In this document: positions 1-12,900 of the stretch, in pieces
Position numbering within the stretch: position 1 is the first letter of the stretch
Layout of the letters: every line of letters starts with the position of its first letter
Origin: Aptenodytes patagonicus
Lineage: Eukaryota; Chordata; Aves; Sphenisciformes; Spheniscidae
Length of the DNA: 64,000 nt
Assembly (NCBI RefSeq): GCF_965638725.1
Contig: NC_134949.1
Span: 127,036,294-127,100,293, forward strand
Reading direction: 5' to 3'
The notes under the pieces: model-generated
Told to the model about the DNA's origin: nothing
Database searches by the model: none
The model's input: the letters and a program-made list of their open reading frames with translations, nothing else
Translations under genes and position numbers: made by a program

Positions 1-885
1 ATTGCCATGGGTGATACCACAGAGCTCTCAGTTTTGTTGTGCCCCCCGTGGCTGTAAGGCAAGAAATTGCTCTCGCACTGCAATGCAGCAACCTAGATGT
101 TCTGCAAAGGCTGTAAGGCTGGTGTGCACCTCCTGCTGTCATGGTCCTCTGCTCAGATGGGATAGCGTCAGCTTGGCTCTTCCACATGCAGCGGAAGGAA
201 GAGTAGATAACTGGCAGTGGGTGCTGGTGTTAATAACCAGACAAGTGTTAATTACCTGTAATTGCTGGCAGCGGCTCGCTTCCTCCAGGACTGGGGAGCC
301 AAGCAGACTCTGTCTGCCGAGCCTGTGCCTCACTGCTGTTGTCCTGCCTGAAGGGCAGCAGGCAAGATGGTCATGCCAGCAAAATGGATGGTCTTACCCA
401 AGCTTTTACCGAGGCCTGGAGCTGGGCTGCAATAAGCCATGGGCTCAGTAGGTGCCTACACTAGTAAATAAGCACAGGCATGCCAGTGTCCATACTCAAC
501 GTGGCCCCAGGCAGGGCTCTGCCATCCTCTGCCATAGGACGACTATGCCTGCCACAGACAGCAAGCTGCTCGCTGAAAGGAAAGTTACTTGGTTTAAATA
601 GGAGTGATTGGGTATCCATGGATACTTGTCTGAAGAAGACAGACGCTCTTCGCTTGAATTCAAAGAGATGGAGAATGGGCGACAGGAGTGGTGCACAAGG
701 AGAGAAAATCCTAAAGAGGATCACACTTTTAAAACATTTGAGCAACACCACATTAGAAAGGGAGAGACTGGGGAGTGGGGTAATTCTCCGAGTGATGCCT
801 ACCGAGAGAGCAGAGTACTTCTGGCATTTTTTGAGGCACTGTGTTTCTGTTCCCACAATGTTAAGAGCTGAATATTTCATTTCAG
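1..885 (+). other. PDE9A: PDE9A intron (5' end outside window)
   Basis: This is the intron before the first visible PDE9A exon. I looked for an earlier PDE9A exon and found none. The open frames here have no family resemblance or splice context. Confidence 0.7.
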
Positions 886-967
886 GACGAACTGTCCCTG
901 CAAGTACAGCTTTTTGGATGAAAACAAGAGGCCGACTCCCCGGCGGGATGTACCATCCTACCCAAAG
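886..967 (+). CDS. PDE9A: PDE9A coding exon: linker before the catalytic domain
   Basis: The acceptor is ATTTCATTTCAG and the donor GTACCA. One base completes a split codon, then 27 codons begin [13 protein letters not shown] and end [10 protein letters not shown]. The PRRDVP-YPK end matches the segment just before the catalytic domain in mammalian PDE9A, and its phase-0 end joins exactly to the next exon. The donor is weaker than the gene's others. This is the most 5' exon I can support. Confidence 0.85.
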
Positions 968-3900
968 GTACCACGCAATGCTTGCTCTTCCCAGAATCCT
1001 ACCACGTGCTTGCCATCCTGACAAGTGCTGGTTTACAATGCATGACTCCCTAGCCATCTACCTCCTAGTTATTCTAAACCCAGGGCCTGATCCAAAATCC
1101 CTGGAAGCTGATGGAAAAAGCTGTCATTGCCTGCGGTGACTTAAAGTTGGATCCTCAGTAGTCTTTAATACTTGAAAATTCATTAGTGTTTGAAATGTTA
1201 ATGAACATTTTGCATTTGTCAACATTTAATGCTCTTTTGTCTAATTATATTTGTTTATTCTCCATGCTCGTAGCAAACAATCAAAAATAGCCTATAATGT
1301 TGTACTCTAATTGAAAATAGTGCTGCTGCCTGTTTTCTCCTAATGGATTATTTTTTAATTTAAAAAGTAATTTATGGAGATGCTTCACCTAGGGAAACAG
1401 AGAAAATGAGACATTGGATTCTCTCCAGAATGATTCATTGTCCCTGCGAAAATGAGTTAGTGTATTTGCTAGAGAAAACAGTAATGCTTGAAGAAAAATG
1501 TCTGCTGGGCAAGTACAAGTACAAATCCACAGTGATGAATGAGGCTGAAACCATGAAGCACATAGGATCTTTGGTCCTAGCACCGACAGTCTTTGCCCAC
1601 AGGAATTACTCAAAGCTACCAGGTTATGTCTGCTCAGTGCCCGGCTCACACCTTGACAAAACACCAGCTCACACACGTGCAAATCATAGTTTAACAGTGG
1701 GCATTTGCCTGCACACATCACAGCTGGCTGAGCCGCTCTCAAGTTCACGCGGTCCGGTGTGATGCAGGTGTATGATATGGACATGCATCCTGGCATATTT
1801 GTCTTCAGGGCCTTACAGAGCAACAAATTGTAAGTTCTGCTGTTTATTCTGCTCTGCCTAGCAAAAGTGACCTCTAGGTCTCTGAAGCAGACATCATGAG
1901 ATTTACATTTCTTTTAATTAACCTTTGCCCAAGAGGCTTGTGCTCCTGACACTAACACATTTTTGCAAAACGTATCAGTTCTAAAAATTATTTTTTCCCT
2001 TGATAAGTATATATGTCAGCTCAACCTTTGATCTACTGCTATGATATTAGGATCTTGAATTAACAACAAGTACAACAAAGAGTTGTACTGACTGACTGCA
2101 GAGTAAACTGGTAGTCTGTGTTGTCCCTAGACCAAAGCTCATCGGAGTTTTGGTTTCAGAAGTTTGGGTTCTGTTTGACAGATTTGCAAAATTTGTTATC
2201 AGTTGTCAAGTGCTGGATTTGTCCAATGTCAGTGAGGCTAGGAAGTGATGAGTACACTGAAAGAAGATGTCATTACAACACTGTTATCAAATAACAAATC
2301 TGTACTGCTAATTCACGGATTTCTTGCAGAACATCATATTAAATGTACATTATGTAGGCAAATGCAAAAATCATTGCCTTCTCAAGAAGGAAAATTAATC
2401 TTCAGTGTTATTCTTCTTTGGATTAAGTATCAATAATTTGATGGCTTGGAAAATTTCATTCACCTGCTCAGTACAGTAAGCCCAAACTAATTAGAGACAG
2501 CCATGGTAAATGGGCCAATTAAAGCTACAAGGGTTTTGTGTCCCAGAAAGACTCTGATCAATAGTCTCAAAAATAGGATTCGGTAGAGTCCAGATCTCCC
2601 CTGGTCTTTTAACCCTCCACATTCCTTTTTTTTTATTTTGTATACAAATCATAACTGGCCAATGAGCTTGATTTTGTTTTAAGCCTCTGAGCATAATGAT
2701 AAAAAATCATTTGAATCTGGCAGGCTAACAACCAATTGGGAAATGTAGGCATTCTTGAAAAAATACTCAAAATGAGAGCATAAGTCGTCTGAAAGTAAAT
2801 ATATCATACCCACCAGCTAATTTAACACTATAAGCATAGACACTTCACACTACCCAGCCATGACTGGCTGCACTGAGTGTCGCTGATGCTCTGCAGGCAG
2901 CAGAACCAGTGCAGCCAGGGATGGATCTGTGCCCTGCGCCCCCTACATCCCCTTGCTGGATCTACCCACAACCCCATCCATAACACCTCCACTCTCCTCC
3001 CTTTTCTCCCAAACCCTCCACCTCCCTGCTCCATAAGGATCTCCACCGATCAGTGGACTGCTGGCTGGTGCCGTGGCAGGCAGTGAGCTGCCTGGGGGCT
3101 TGCTGCCTGCCAGGCGTGGGCATCCTGGCGTGACCATGAGCAGCCGGTGGGGAGGGAAGGAAGAGTTGGGCAGGCAGAGGGAGAGCTCTGTTGCTCTATC
3201 CTTGGGAAATACGGCTAAACTCCGCATGAATGGGACCCCAGGAGTCCCAGGGACATGCTGATGGCAGGTCCCACGCCAGGGCAGGGGACCCTCACTGACA
3301 CCGACTGCCATTTTGTCTGCAGTACATGCTGTCCCAGGAGACCATAGAAGCGCTTCGGAAACCAACCTTTGACGTCTGGCTGTGGGAGCCCAATGAGGTA
3401 AGGATGCCATGTTAGCTGGGTTAGCACTCTTTCTGAGAGCCAACAAGGCCAGAAGAGCCCTTTGAGATGGTCTGCAGGGCTTTTCCCCTTTTCTGCCCCT
3501 TAATCTCTATATTTTTTTAATTTTCATATCACACCAGAATACGGTACTTTTTCCCTACAGATGCCAGATAGATTATGCTGATTGTCATAACCTGATCCCT
3601 TTTTATTTTTTCTTTAATCTCTTCCTAGAAATGTCCCACAACAACCAGAGCACTATCATTACTGCCACATGAGTTCTCTTGTGCCATTTTATCTGAACAA
3701 ATCGATCCCTAGCAAAATGTATGCTTAAGCACATCATCAATAACCCTGCTCAAGTCAATGAAGCTGTGTGCTTCTGTGTGAAGCCAGGCAGAGGTGCATG
3801 CATTGATTCACAGCCTTTTAGGCAAGGGTTTTTCTGCTGTGTATTCTGAAGAGGTTGCAAAGCTGCGTGCATGGCCTATTAGTATTTTCTTATTGCTTCA

Positions 3901-6900
3901 TTTTCTTATTTTTCTTATAGCTATTAGTATTATTCTTTGTTTGTCACTTGTATTGCAGAAGGTTCTGGAAAGCCCATATGTAAACCTCTGCAGAAACATG
4001 AAGGAGAAGGATGTTTCTGTAATGGCCAGCTTATAATATAATGTAAAACTAGATTAAGCAAATAGGAGCAAATCTCATCTAGGAAAAACGTAAGGGAGGG
4101 CAGGACTAAACTAGGGTTTTAGTGTTGGGTTTTTCCCAAGGGAAGGGTTGGGTGGTTCTAGCAGCACCCCCAGCAGCAATCACCTTAATTACCTTCTCAA
4201 TCAGATGTTGTGCATACAAGAGTCATTCTGGCTCAGCACCTGCAGATCAACATGACAAGGAAAAATACCCCATACCGCACGCACGGGAACAGCATATTCC
4301 CTTCAGGAAATTTTATCTGGCTGGTAGAATAACAGAAGGACTTTCTGGTGGCTTTAGGTCCATCTCCTATTCACAGAGGCTGGCAGAGCTTCCCTTGTGC
4401 AGTCCATGCCAAGCTGAGGCTGGTGCTCTGCGGTTACTGTTCCCTCTTCAGCCCCTTTTCTCTGTACCACAGCCATACAACTGCTCAGGCAAAATGGCTC
4501 CCCCCCAACTTTTGAATGCCTGTCAGGTCTTTACAGCAAGAGAGAATTACGACCTGCCAGGTGGACCATAACACTGTTGGGTCATTGTTGTTCTGACTGT
4601 TAAGAAAGAATAGGGAGAGACAAAAACCATTATCCACGGATTCTTGTGTGCTGAGGCATAGTATTTTAGCACAGTAACTCATTCAGAGTCCTAGGAATCA
4701 CTATACGGTGGCATGAAGGAGGCTAACAAGAGGGTGCGGAGATTAGACATGCCTTGCAAGGAGGAGTGCTGCTCAGACATAAGATACCACACAAGCTCTA
4801 GTGAGCCGAGCACCATATGGGTTTATCTCACCCTTTTAGCTCTGGTTTATGTTTACAGAGAATATTTCAATTCTGTCGATGCTTGTTTAGCAATAAGCAT
4901 TTGCCCACATGCTCAATGTGGGGCAGGCAGGTTATAAACCGTAGACTTCTGCAAGCAAATTAATAATGTGCTCTGCAGCATCTCAGTAAACAGAGGTATG
5001 CAGCAAGCTTGCGTTCTCTTTCTCAAACGCCCACTCATTTTCAAGCCTTAGGAGAGTCCAATATTCAAGCTTTTGCTGTTGACCAAGAAAGCTAAAAAAG
5101 AAAACTGAGATTCTCATGTGTTCAGGGGCAGGAGCTTTGGGACTCAGAGTCACCCTGCCACTCACCCAAAACTCTCTTGGCAACAGCTGGAGGGAGATAG
5201 GCATTTCTGAGGGTAATACAGCCCTTCTGGATCGAGTTCATTGTCTCGGAAAGTCTTTTCTGAAACTATTGCAAAACACATATTCTACCTCAGGGACTAG
5301 GAACAAGACAAGGTGGTCTACAGCAAAATGCTCTCCATGTGATGTGGGCACAATTCAGCTCGTGACATTGTCCCTCAAGTCTTTCAGGAAAGTCTCTTTC
5401 TTCCTGTTCAGATGACTCAAGACCGGCCCCCTTGTTACTGCATGAACTATGTATATTCCCTGGGTAAATATAAAGTTTCATTAGATGAAATCATTCTTCT
5501 GGAGAGTTTTTAAGAGCCTAAATAACAGAAACCTAACTAAAAAGGTCTCCAAGGCTATATTTGTGACATTACACTCATCATGTTAAAATCCCTGGATCAG
5601 TCTACAGTCTAAAAACTGCATCTGCTAATATAATGGCTACATTTCATCCCCTGCAGATTTTGCCTTCAGAAGTGGGAATGCAGATATATAAACTCCTGAA
5701 CTCCTGGAATGCTGTTCATTTCTGACTGGTGGCAGCTGTTAAGTGCCCAGACGCATCAGATTATCAATACCTTTCTTTTGCAATATTTTCAAACCCAGAA
5801 GATTAACTGGGAGTGGTAGTGCTAAACTGTCTGCATCCCCCTTCCTACCTCAGAGCAGATGTTGTCTCAAAAGAGCAGCCTGCCTTTGCATTTCAGCTAT
5901 TAGGATTCATAGTTATAGTTTATGGGAGTGGATGGTCACAAACCTGCTGCAATTTTCTAGGGTTATAATGGGAGATCTTTTGTTAAACAAGAAATACGAG
6001 TTAAGACAGTGGAGTTAGGAACTCACGAGAAGTCATAAAGAAAGAAGATATTGACACATATCTAGAATAAATGTTTCTTTAAGGATCTCTTATTTTCTGC
6101 TGCCATTTTCTACACAGCTAGGACCTCATCCATTTCTGTACAGCTAGGGCCTTTGGAGTCAGTGGAAAAACTCCCACTGATTTCATTGAGCATTAGAACA
6201 TATCCCAGCTGAATTAGAAAAATGGCAATACTTTTTTTGTGAGAAGGAATTGCTATGATACGCATGAATTACAATTACTAAAGAGAGCTGGTGTGATTCA
6301 AATCCCTGCACAAAACCTATGAAGTCAACAGCAATCTGTCTACTTCAAAAAGCTTTCAGAACCTCTCTGTCTCCCCTCTTGCACTGTCTTTAATCATGCA
6401 ATCTTTGAACATCTTTCTTTCATCTTAACAAGAGGGCTCTGCAATTATTCGATGCTTGCAAGGAGGAAATTCATTCTGCAATGTATCATAAAGTGCTATT
6501 TACCAAGCCAATAACCTCTCTGTTCCTGGCTGCAGATGCTGAGTTGTTTGGAACACATGTACCATGATCTTGGGTTGGTAAAAGACTTCAACATCAATCC
6601 TATCACGTTAAAGAGGTGGTTGGTAAGTATTTGAAATTCCTGATATTTGCAATTTTTCAAATTCAAAAATCAATAAACAAAACATTTACTCATGGAATTG
6701 CCTTGACTCACATGAGTAATCCCACTGAAAATAGTCCATCTATACAAATTCTTAAAATTTAAGTACTTCAGCAAATGTTTGCATTCCTGTGGTAACAGAT
6801 GACTTTTTTTTAACTGTTTCACATTTGTTTGCTGAGCTTTCTATTACTAAAAGCAGTTCATTTCTGGTGAATTCTCTTGGTACCTACTGTAAATAGGGAC

Positions 6901-9900
6901 AACGCAAGTGTCTTCAGATATGGCCAAAAAAAGCCAGTATGTGCAATAATCATTAGATGTTCTAAATCACAGGGAGTAAAAGAGCAAGGCAGGAAGGAAA
7001 AGGAATTGCTGAGAAGATAAGTAACTTTCTTTGCCTTGGTCTTTAATGTTGAGAACGTTGCAGAGATGCAAGAAATGATAAAGATGAGATCATACCAAAA
7101 CTAAGATGTCTAAAGAAGAAACACTGGAGTATTTAAAAATCAGTAAGTTATCAGGTCCAAGGGAGAGCATAAGAAAGAATTTGCTAAAAAGCTGAAGAAT
7201 ATATTGGCTTTCTCAGAAAAACCCATTGTGTTCCCAGAGGACCATAGAACAGTAAATATTTTACCCATTGTTTAAAAAGGATCTAGGGATACCCTGAAGA
7301 ATTATGGTTAGTAAAACTTACATCTCACCTGACAAATTGATTGAAACTAATTAAAAACACCATGATGTGAAATCCATTATACAGATGTTTCATGTGATTC
7401 CTGTAGCGAAGAATTATATCTCACTAATCTCTTCTAATTACCTGAAGAGTATGGACAGAATAGAAGGAACTGTTTTACATGACTGATGTAGACTCCCAGA
7501 AAGGCCTGAACAAATTCCACAAATTCAGAAGGTGGATGGAAAACACAAATCAAAACACTGGATTCATCATATCACGAAGTAAAGCAAGAGCAAAAAGCAC
7601 CTGGGCACCAGCGTACACAGGGCAGTGACTGTCACTGCTTGGTGTGCTGCTGCCGGCTGAAGCTAACAAGGCATTAGGCTGATCAGAGACTGGAATAAGG
7701 GACAAAATGAACCAATGTTAACATGTGTCCATAGAAGGCATAAGGCTTACCTGGAATTTATGCCTAGGACTGGTTAAGTCTTTTTAGAAAAATGGTATGA
7801 CTACATTAAAGGAGATACAAAAAATGATCGAGACCTAGGAAATCTCTCCCCAAAGAAGGCAAATGAAAAGCTCAGTATTGTTGACCTTAGAAAGCAGCTG
7901 AACAGAAGGGGTGGGGTGAAACCAAATACAATCAAGGCTAGCACAGAGTAGATAAAACAGAAAATTTCCTCCTCCTGTCTCACAGCCTGAAAACATGGGA
8001 AACAAGGTGATATGTCAACACACATCAACATGCCACCCACACGCATTACTGCAGGCAGCTTCCTGTTAGCTTGCATCTCCAAGTAATTTGTTACCACTAG
8101 CATTTAAGACAGCCTCGTTCTGGACAACGAGGGGAGTTTATTATGTATTTTCTACAAAGGTAAGACAGCGTGAGATTTCCTTCCTTAAACACTAGCTTCA
8201 CAGAAAGAAAGATGATTAAAAAAAGCCCCGAGGACTCTGCTTCAAACTGTGATACTTCCCCAGGCACAGTATGGGCACCAGTTTGAACTTAAGTGGGTGA
8301 GAAAAAGCCACCTCATGCATATGCTTGCTTTCTTGCTCCCGCATCCACTGGCTACAGAAATGTTCCAGAAAGGGGAGGAAAGGATGACTAATACAACCCA
8401 GCCACTCCAGCCCTTCAGTGCTCTGAGTCAGGAGTCCCCTGGGATGCTCTGGGCTCCACTGCTGGATGTATACATTAAATCCGTGCAGAGGTGTACGGTG
8501 CCTGGACGTGACCGCGGTGTCCCTGTGGAGGCTGTGAGATACTGCCCACCACCTGTGAGCCTGGCTGTCAACCATATTGTGCCATTAGTTATTCATTTTA
8601 AAATCATGTAATATATTTCTAAAGTCCTTGCTGCAGAATAATCTGAACAACTTTTGCAATGAAGCCCCCAAATACTGACTAAGCATTGAAAACCCACAGT
8701 TCTCTTGACCTCATCCAGGGCTTTGAGGCTTCCTAGAAGTCAGGTCCCAGGTTGAAGGGTTTGATCCTGATGGGGCTTGAGGACTCTTTAAGTAAATTCA
8801 CTATTTAGCTGGAGAAGGGGACACGAATTCTATCCATGTCATTAACTGAAGCATGTGCATAAGGGCTCTCTAGAATCCAGGCTGCAGAGGGTTCAGGAGA
8901 AGGGGTCCAGCAGTGCTGCTGATTCTTGGCTGTTTTGTGCAGGACAGGATACCAAAGGCTACCCAGTGCATTGGAAGAATGACTGGCATGTGTTAACCCA
9001 GCTGTGCCAGCTTCACTCAGCTAGCCCGGCTGACAGTAGCGGGGACACATGGAAAGACAAGCTTTAGCTTGCATTTGTAATGAGGGCACATAGCCAGGAT
9101 CTGTAGAAAGTTAAAACACACAGAAATCAGTCCCATGTGCCTGTATGGCTAAATCTCTCCCATACTGCCTAGCGCAGGAAATCCACACAGGTATGCTAGT
9201 GCATGTGCATTCACATCTTCACTTTGCCAAGCAACACATCCCAAAGTGCCACCTCTGAGCATTTGCAAATGAAATAACAACTACATTTCAGCCTTGAAGA
9301 TTTCAAAGCTGCAATTTGCATTCAGCGAGAGAGGGGAACAGGGATGTACTTTGAGTTCTTTACACACCCCAAAGTCACCGTTTAACCACCGCATGGTTTG
9401 AAATACAAATTCAGGATGGGAGCACAGAGTCCTATCTCAAGACTGAGATGCACTTGCAGCTGTGCTGGGATGTTTACCCATTGCTAGCTGGTATGAGAGA
9501 GAAGTTGCTATGAGCTTTACCTGCTGACAAATTCTTGAAAGGCAGTAATCTCTCACCCTCCCCCAGGAAGGCAGAGAGTGTCAGAGGGCCTTGAGCTGTC
9601 ACTCTGTCCTAGCAGAAAATAATACTGGGCTCCATAGAACTCCTGTAGGGATGTACAGTGCTTCCAGGGAGGCTGGGAAGCGTATGGAATCATGTTTTTA
9701 TAAAGAAAGAGCTCTCCTGTCTCTGACTGCTTCATTCCCTCCCTGCAGCTGTGTATTCATGACAATTACAGAAACAACCCCTTTCATAATTTCCGGCACT
9801 GCTTCTGTGTGACCCAGATGATGTACAGCATGATCTCGCTCTGCAGCCTCCAGGTATGCCCCCCACCTCCATAGTATCACTCCATTTCCATCATGGGGCA

Positions 9901-12900
9901 CACTGAGCACCACGACACCTGTGCCACTTTTCTTGCAAAACAGGCCACCAGCTTGCTAGCAAGTGATGAGCTTTGCAGTAGCTGCACTTGTTCAGTCCCT
10001 GGGGAGAGGAGGAGAGGTGTTGCATTTCCACCTCTGGCTGCCCGCTCAGCCATCCCATCCCAGACCCCAAGCACCTACACAGCTTTCTGAGGCTGCTGGG
10101 AAGCTACCTTCACCTCCTAGATATCCCCAATTTGTACACTGAAGATCTTTTGACACTTTGATAGCATGAAACATCTATGAATCAGATCCCAAAGCCTACT
10201 GAATTATGGTCTGTGGATATGGTCTTCATCTGTGACACAAAATGTTCCCACAAGAGGTTTTCTCCAAACGTGTGCTTGCGCCTGGGTGAGCTACTGCAAA
10301 TAATGCCTTGCATGTACTGTATGCAAGATTCACATTCGACCTGTACTTTGTCCAAAACTATAGGCATCATTTATTTTCATTGACTGGATAATCTGTGTTT
10401 ATATATTAATTTCATTTCTGTACAAACCAGATTTTATTCTGTTAAAAAAACCCTTTCTTCTCCATAGTTAAACATCTCAGTTACTGGCCTAAGTCTATTT
10501 CCTTGTCAATAAGAATATGAAGAAAAAGTTGCTTTAATGGAAGTTCATCCTATTCAGAAGCTGTGGGAATGCAACACTTAATTTTTCTCACTCTTTTCAT
10601 AACTTTAGTTAATGCAGAATGCAATGGCAACTAAGCTATCTTCCAGCCCTCCCTGAACTAATCAGGATGCTCAAATGACTTGTAAGAGGCTGTACTAATA
10701 TCTCAGTGCTTTTATATGATCTCTGCAGTAATAGCAAGTTTCAAGCAAATTGCTTCCTCTGAGCTGCTGTTATTTAATGCAACAAAGGCAAGTCTGGGCC
10801 ATTTTTACTGGAAGGGAAGGCAGAATTCTCTTTCTTGACTGAAGTAAATTGATCTATGGAAAAATACTTCGTTTTGCTCAGATTTGCATTTCTCTAAGAA
10901 GTAAATGTGGGTGATTTTTTCACTTAGTTTCATTTATGGGGATAGGGGAAGTAGAAAACGTAATACTACCTTAATGTTTTGTATTTTACAGGAGAAATTT
11001 TCCCAAATTGACATCTTGATTCTCATGACTGCAGCAGTATGCCATGACTTGGACCATCCAGGCTATAACAATACGTGAGTCTGTCTCTTGCTTTCTCTTC
11101 CCTTAAAATTTATTGGGAAGGTATACCAGCTGGCATTTTTGGTAGATCAGGTTTTCCTTCTCACAGCTTGAGCTGGCCACAACCTTCCCCCAAGGCCCCG
11201 CTGTTCACTCACACGTGGGCCAAGGCAGAGCTTCATGCAGAAAACTCGGGTCTGGGTTGGGGTTGCCAGCTGTCCTTGGCTCTGTAAGGAAAATGCTTTT
11301 TCAGATTTCTATTCCAACGCTTTCCCCCACTCCTGAGAAAACAAGGTAAAATGTTTTACAGCTGAGAGAGAGGGCATAAATAATTATAGCTCCGTTGACT
11401 GAAATGGAATAATTACACTAAAATGCAAAGGGTGATTTAACTTACACGTTATTTCATAATTATAAATCATGAAGTACATATTATTCTATTTATTATCACG
11501 TGAGGAAATTAGAATTGTTGACCCATGGACACTTTTGTGTGCATGTATGTGTGTGTGAAAAAGAGACAGAGAGAGAGAGAATCTAATTTATTTGTAGCCA
11601 TTCATTAAATAAGGGCAGAACCCAATTCCGACTGGGATCAGTGAGAATCTCTCCGTTGACATTAGTGGGGCTTGAATGAAGCCCAGACAGTTCCTTCTGT
11701 ATTTGTTCTATGTCATTTTAAGCTACAGAGACTTGGTACAATTTTTAAAAAAAACCTACAGGGGAATAGTGCCTGAGATGATATTAAAGTAATATCTTTC
11801 TTCTCTAAAAATCTGATTTAGTATTAACAATCAAAAAACAAACTGCAGCTAATTCAATAAGTATTGAAAAGAATGTAAATAAAAGTAAGCAGCATGGTTT
11901 AGAGCAGCTGATGTGTGTCTGCAGGAGTTCTCATTGTTTTTCTTCACATCAGCTATCAGATAAATGCACGAACTGAGCTTGCGGTACGCTACAATGACAT
12001 CTCCCCACTGGAGAACCACCACTGTGCTGTGGCTTTCCAGATCATTTCCCAGCCAGAATACAACATTTTCTCCAACGTCGACCAGGACCAATTCAAACAG
12101 ATAAGACAGGTATGAATGCTGCTCCCATCTGTGTCGTAGAAACCGTTCCTGAAGATGTAAGCACGCGCAGACTTCCCTGCTGTACGATGCGAGTGAATCA
12201 TTCTCCCTAGAGGGTAGGACTGAAAAAGCCCCTCACACTGGAAGGATCCAAGAGGAGTTCTTGGAAAATTTCCACAGCAGCACTCCCTGGAATGTCTTGC
12301 TGAGAAATAATGAGTACATCCTGACTATTAAAGCCTATGACATTTTGGGGGTAGATATTTATATTATTGAAGGAGCCAATTAGCTCTGACTGGGAAAGGA
12401 TTAAGCTCTCATGGCAGAAGTTTATGCTTTAAGAGAACATTGTATTAATTTTAAGAGGGGTTTCAAAATGGGAAAAGGTTTACAACAGCAGAGCACTTGT
12501 ACTGCTGGAAGAGGCTCTGGTGGACTGGGAGTCATCACAGTTATCTCTGAGGCAGTGAACAATGCTACAATTCCAATTAGAGCACTAAGGGCCAAAATTT
12601 GGTCTTAGTTTCCACGTTACACCTTCCTTACACACCAAATGAAAAAGCAGACTAATGTAAGGGCTCAGATACCAGTCTGGTTGGAGTTACTGATTCTGCC
12701 AGTGCGTGGGAAGCAGGCATGGGCCCAAAATGGATAGATCTGTATGAAAACCCGCAACTTTAAATTAACGTTTTCCCATCATAAACTCTGCCTACCAGGA
12801 GAATACAGAGCTCCTAACACATAGGCTGCATCTGGGTATTTCAAAGCCCTTAATCCAAGGAAGATGAGCACAGAGGACATCCACGTCTACTGATCTTTGT

